Notes under the pieces: model-generated
Told to the model about the DNA's origin: nothing
Databases searched by the model: none
What the model saw: only the letters and a program-made list of their open reading frames with translations
Program-made: the position numbers and the translations under genes
Origin: Thermoprotei archaeon
GTDB taxonomy: Archaea; Thermoproteota; Thermoprotei_A; Sulfolobales; NBVN01
NCBI GenBank assembly: GCA_003661745.1
Contig: QMWS01000030.1
Location: 1 to 7,628 of the forward strand
Length of the DNA stretch: 7,628 nucleotides
Reading direction: 5' to 3'
Shown here: one piece after another, positions 5,247 to 7,628 of the stretch
How the letters are laid out: each line of letters opens with the position of its first letter
Position numbering within the stretch: position 1 is the first letter of the stretch

Positions 5247-6757
5247 TATCTCACCCCGAATGAAACGAAGGGTGGATTCCACTTCCTAATCTCCTCCATC
5301 TCCTCCTCGCTAACGGTCACTGACTCCTTACCAGCCTTAGCTCTTGCCATCAGTGGTGAGGCCCTATACTCATCCCACAGGAACTTCAGCAACTTCTCAC
5401 GCCTCTCAATGACCTCTGCCTTAGGGCCTGCTAACTTCGTTACTACCGATAGCCCTGCTATCTCACCCTCCAACATCGCCGTTGTCGCCTCCTCAATGCC
5501 TGAAGCATCACCTGCTATATACATGCCGGGAATACTGACCTCGAGGTACCTAGTCCTCAGAGGCACCGGGCCACCAGCTTCAGGAACCCACCGCATCACA
5601 GCTCCTGCCTGAGCGAAGAGCCTAGTGTCAGGTGTTAAGCCTACCGCTATGAGCACTAAGTCACACTCAATATCCTTCTCGGTACCAGGTATTGGCCGGA
5701 ACTTCTCATCAACCTGAACTATGGTTGCACCCTCAACTCTCTCCCTCCCCCAAACAGCCTTCAGCGTGTGCCTAGTTAGTATCGGGATGCCGTACCTCCT
5801 GACCTTAGCTGCATGAACGAACCAGCCACCTATCTCTGGTAGGATCTCAACTATTGCCTTAACCTTGGCCCCAGCCTGAAGTAGCTGGTAAGACACGATT
5901 AGCCCTACGTTACCTGAACCTACGGTAAGTACCTCGTCACCCGGTAGGATCCCGTACTCATTCATAAGTGTTTGTGCTCCCCCAGCACCCATGACTCCTG
6001 GTAGATCATTGCCTGGAAATGTGAGAAAGTTCTCTGATGCGCCAGACGCGACTATTACTGCCTTCGGCTTAACTCTATAGAGCTTATTCTTGCCTGCAAG
6101 ACCTACCCAGCCACCCCTAAATATTCCGTAAGCTACGGTCTGAAGCAGTACCTTTATGTTAGGATTCCCCATTACCTTCCTGCTTAATTCCTCACCTATC
6201 TGAAAACCCCTGAGTCCTCCGAAGAGGTCCTTAGAGCCGAAGAATTTGTGTGTCTGCTTCAGGAGCTGCCCACCTAGCTTGAAGTGCTCATTAACTATCA
6301 CGGTCTTTAAGCCGTACTTAGCTGTAGCTAGTGCGGCTGAGAGCCCTGCTGGTCCACCACCAATTACTAAGACATCAGTCTCAAGCACTTCCTCATCCTC
6401 GACGTCGCTCTCGCCTCCGTTGGTAGGTATTTCAGCTAGCCCCTTCTGCCTCTCAACTTTAACGCCTTCCCTAACAGGCTCAATACATGTCCTCGTATTT
6501 GGTATTCCGTCGACCTTCATGAAGCAACTACTGCACTTACCGATCATGCAGAAGGCCCCGCGCGGCCTCTTGAGCTTGATGCTGTAGGAGAAGATGTCAA
6601 CACCAATAGCGTAGAGAGCTGCAGCGATACTCTCTCCTTCATAAGCTTCTACTTCCCGTCCTTCAAAGAAGAACTTCACCTTTCTACCGCGTTTAAACGT
6701 TAGAATCGGGTGACTCCATATACGCCTGTCACTCAATAAGTTTCGTGTGCATGGCAA
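5246..6757 (-). CDS. pdhA: FAD/nucleotide-binding oxidoreductase alpha subunit with N-terminal [2Fe-2S] domain
   Basis: 503 residues from TTG 6757, chosen because GGAGGGTGG (minus strand of 6766-6774) lies 8 nt upstream; the GTG at 6769 lies inside that SD and would add four residues. Residues about 20-105 form a Fer2_4-type [2Fe-2S] domain with C-x4-C-x2-C-x12-C (Cys70, 75, 78, 91), as in HcnA and the SoxA N-terminus. A pyridine-nucleotide-disulfide-oxidoreductase-like core follows: an FAD Rossmann motif GGGPAG at 133-138, a second dinucleotide or ATP motif GSGNVG at 280-285, and the flavin GD motif MYIAGDASG at 416-417. The C-terminal BFD domain found in HcnB/OoxA-type relatives is absent and is encoded separately by pdhX. 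In the Thermococcus complex the alpha subunit carries NADH:acceptor-type activity and receives electrons from beta. Product names such as sarcosine oxidase alpha or HcnAB would also fit by homology. Confidence 0.85.
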   Translation of the reverse strand: MPCTRNLLSDRRIWSHPILTFKRGRKVKFFFEGREVEAYEGESIAAALYAIGVDIFSYSIKLKRPRGAFCMIGKCSSCFMKVDGIPNTRTCIEPVREGVKVERQKGLAEIPTNGGESDVEDEEVLETDVLVIGGGPAGLSAALATAKYGLKTVIVNEHFKLGGQLLKQTHKFFGSKDLFGGLRGFQIGEELSRKVMGNPNIKVLLQTVAYGIFRGGWVGLAGKNKLYRVKPKAVIVASGASENFLTFPGNDLPGVMGAGGAQTLMNEYGILPGDEVLTVGSGNVGLIVSYQLLQAGAKVKAIVEILPEIGGWFVHAAKVRRYGIPILTRHTLKAVWGRERVEGATIVQVDEKFRPIPGTEKDIECDLVLIAVGLTPDTRLFAQAGAVMRWVPEAGGPVPLRTRYLEVSIPGMYIAGDASGIEEATTAMLEGEIAGLSVVTKLAGPKAEVIERREKLLKFLWDEYRASPLMARAKAGKESVTVSEEEMEEIRKWNPPFVSFGVR

Positions 6758-6765
6758 AAGATAAA

Positions 6766-6774
6766 CCACCCTCC
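6766..6774 (-). promoter_or_regulatory. Shine-Dalgarno site for pdhA
   Basis: GGAGGGTGG on the minus strand, 8 nt before TTG 6757. It overlaps the alternative GTG start (6769-6767), which makes that GTG unlikely to be used. The rubrerythrin gene in this window also appears to start with TTG. Confidence 0.5.
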
Positions 6775-6810
6775 CTCTATTGAAGGATAGTTAGAAAAGT
6801 GTTTCGCGAC

Positions 6811-6816
6811 TATACA
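6811..6816 (-). promoter_or_regulatory. Candidate TATA box of the dehydrogenase operon
   Basis: TGTATA on the minus strand would place the transcription start near 6787, giving a leader of about 30 nt that includes the SD at 6774-6766. The match is weak, no clear BRE precedes it, and other AT-rich hexamers lie nearby. Confidence 0.25.
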
Positions 6817-7089
6817 TGAATTAGATCAGCATCAACTAAGCAATAGATGTAGCTACTGAAGTAACCAGCAATCACAGGCTCATCATATAATTAAGAATAT
6901 TAATGTAAAGGTCACAACACATTTATGTAGTAGTAACTCATTAATGATACCTGCACCCAAAGGCACAAGACAGAGTAATTTATGTAAATCTGGATCATTA
7001 CAGAAGACTATTTAATAGATAGTAATGTGAGTCTTTCATTCAATGTCAGACCTCTAGAAGCTCATTGTACTATATTTCGCGGTAATTCA

Positions 7090-7098
7090 TTTATTATA
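7090..7098 (+). promoter_or_regulatory. TATA box of the rubrerythrin gene
   Basis: TTTATTATA lies centred about 39 bp before the TTG at 7133. The start site would fall near 7120 and only just include the SD GAGGTG, so the leader would be about 13 nt or shorter. An alternative box, ACTATATTT about 20 bp upstream, would give a longer leader. Confidence 0.4.
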
Positions 7099-7119
7099 CC
7101 ACGGATAAGTACTATGATA

Positions 7120-7125
7120 GAGGTG
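7120..7125 (+). promoter_or_regulatory. Shine-Dalgarno site for rubrerythrin
   Basis: GAGGTG ends 7 nt before TTG 7133 and decides that start over the in-frame ATG at 7151. An in-frame stop at 7118-7120 rules out any longer version. Confidence 0.6.
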
Positions 7126-7132
7126 TTTTCCC

Positions 7133-7628
7133 TTGCCTGAGCCAAGACCTATGACTAGAGATGCTCTAATGTCTGCTTTCGGTGGGGAGTCTATGGCGCA
7201 CATGCGTTACTTAATATTTGCTGACATAGCTGAGAGGGAAGGGTTCCCTAATGTGGCACGACTATTCAGGGCAGTAGCCTATGCGGAGCAGGTACATGCG
7301 GGTAACCACTATAGGAGGCTGAAAGACCTTAAGCAAGATGCAAAGGTAGTTGCGGGAGCCACCTTCGGTCCCGGTAATACATCGAAGAATTTGGAGTTAG
7401 CCATCATGGGTGAGGAATTCGAAGTGGAGGAGATGTACCCAGTATACATTGAGATTGCAAAGACCCAGGGCGATAAGGCTGCAGAAATAAGCTTCCGATA
7501 CGCGTTAGAGGCTGAGAAGATCCATGCTGAACTCTTCAAGGAAGCAAAGAAGTATGTTGATCAGGGAAGGGATTGGCCCCTAGACGGGAACATCTGGATA
7601 TGCCCAGTATGTGGCTACACACATGTCG
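7133..7628 (+). CDS. rbr: Rubrerythrin (partial, 3' end beyond window)
   Basis: From TTG 7133, 165 codons lie in the window. Residues about 8-145 form the four-helix ferritin-like diiron domain. The ligand set matches rubrerythrin almost residue for residue: Glu19 (GGESMAHMRY), Glu52 with His55 (AEQVH), Glu94 and Glu97 (GEEFEVEEMYP), Glu128 and His131 (EAEKIH). The C-terminal rubredoxin-like domain begins WICPVCGYTHV with Cys157 and Cys160; the second Fe-binding cysteine pair would lie just past the edge. Rubrerythrin reduces hydrogen peroxide in the cytoplasm of anaerobes, taking electrons through its rubredoxin centre from NAD(P)H-dependent donors or rubredoxin. It is divergent from the flavin/Fe-S dehydrogenase operon, whose flavins could generate peroxide on contact with oxygen; a regulatory link is only conjecture. 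Starting at ATG 7151 would remove six residues and leave all ligands intact. Confidence 0.95.
   Translation, partial: MPEPRPMTRDALMSAFGGESMAHMRYLIFADIAEREGFPNVARLFRAVAYAEQVHAGNHYRRLKDLKQDAKVVAGATFGPGNTSKNLELAIMGEEFEVEEMYPVYIEIAKTQGDKAAEISFRYALEAEKIHAELFKEAKKYVDQGRDWPLDGNIWICPVCGYTHV

Larger units (their letters stand above)
6758..7132. promoter_or_regulatory. Divergent control region between the dehydrogenase operon and rubrerythrin
   Basis: About 375 bp without a supported gene. It holds the divergent starts of the pdh-like operon and rubrerythrin. I note a 10-bp palindrome TCATTAATGA (6938-6947) and the 9-bp direct repeat ATTTATGTA at 6921-6929 and 6978-6986, both too AT-rich to claim as operators. 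I see no RNA gene and no long inverted repeat. The length is more than two near-leaderless promoters need, so regulatory sites or an eroded gene are possible. Confidence 0.45.

Noticed and set aside
4741..5289. 182-codon plus-strand frame over pdhF and pdhX
   Set aside because: It is antisense to two cysteine-motif proteins; the length is explained by codon bias of the real genes on the other strand.
6246..6587. 113-codon plus-strand frame over pdhA
   Set aside because: It is antisense to the 2Fe-2S and FAD motifs of pdhA, with a run of Ser/Thr/Pro typical of a shadow.
3308..6757. Operon as hydrogen cyanide synthase (hcnABC)
   Set aside because: Domain content is similar, but HcnABC has three genes and lacks a separate two-4Fe-4S subunit; the four-gene order fits archaeal proline dehydrogenase better. 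Not excluded without a phylogeny.
6921..6986. Palindrome TCATTAATGA and 9-bp direct repeat ATTTATGTA in the divergent region
   Set aside because: Both are short and nearly pure A/T in AT-rich DNA, and neither is placed at a consistent distance from a promoter.
7309..7539. 76-codon minus-strand frame in rubrerythrin
   Set aside because: It lies within and opposite the rubrerythrin coding sequence, whose ligand motifs are unmistakable.
1..7628. tRNA/rRNA genes, CRISPR arrays, insertion-sequence ends, riboswitches
   Set aside because: I looked for cloverleaf-like regions, regularly spaced repeats, terminal inverted repeats with transposase motifs and conserved riboswitch cores, and saw none that could be supported by eye.

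Overview
The window looks like chromosomal DNA of a thermophilic archaeon, most likely a crenarchaeote (Thermoproteota). The reasons are archaeal TATA-like boxes about 32 bp upstream of start codons (almost leaderless genes), GGAGGTGA Shine-Dalgarno (SD) sites inside a tightly overlapping operon, TTG and GTG starts, and an operon whose gene order matches the dye-linked L-proline dehydrogenase (pdhAFXB) of Thermococcus. The organism is inferred from these features; no rRNA or tRNA gene is present to confirm it.

Layout. (1) 1-563, minus strand: a hydantoin/aspartate-racemase-family enzyme whose 3' end is cut by the window edge. (2) 594-957, minus strand: what looks like a broken gene, with a frameshift at an AT repeat and several in-frame stops. 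(3) 1007-1618, plus strand: an unrecognised protein of about 203 residues. (4) 1619-1898: no convincing gene. (5) 1935-3176, plus strand: an M20 zinc peptidase/deacylase in strikingly AT-rich DNA. (6) 3177-3307: a convergent gap with T-tracts on both strands and a possible remnant of a ribbon-helix-helix antitoxin. (7) 6757-3308, minus strand: four overlapping genes for a flavin/iron-sulfur dehydrogenase complex. In transcription order these are alpha (FAD/nucleotide oxidoreductase with an N-terminal 2Fe-2S domain), a 2x4Fe-4S ferredoxin subunit, a small BFD-like 2Fe-2S subunit, and a DAO-family FAD catalytic subunit. (8) 6758-7132: a divergent control region. (9) 7133-7628, plus strand: rubrerythrin, cut by the window edge before its second rubredoxin cysteine pair.

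How it may work together. The four-gene complex should oxidise an amino or imino acid (proline, hydroxyproline, sarcosine, glycine or an opine-like compound) and pass electrons through FAD and several Fe-S centres to an acceptor other than oxygen. The M20 enzyme (release of amino acids from peptides or acylated amino acids) and the racemase-like enzyme (stereochemistry) would fit amino-acid scavenging nearby. They have separate promoters and different base composition, however, so a functional link is only inferred. Rubrerythrin is a peroxide-reducing protein of anaerobes, consistent with an anaerobic or microaerobic host.

The most useful points for a second look are the substrate of the dehydrogenase complex, the decayed gene at 594-957, the orphan at 1007-1618, and the base-composition break around the M20 gene.
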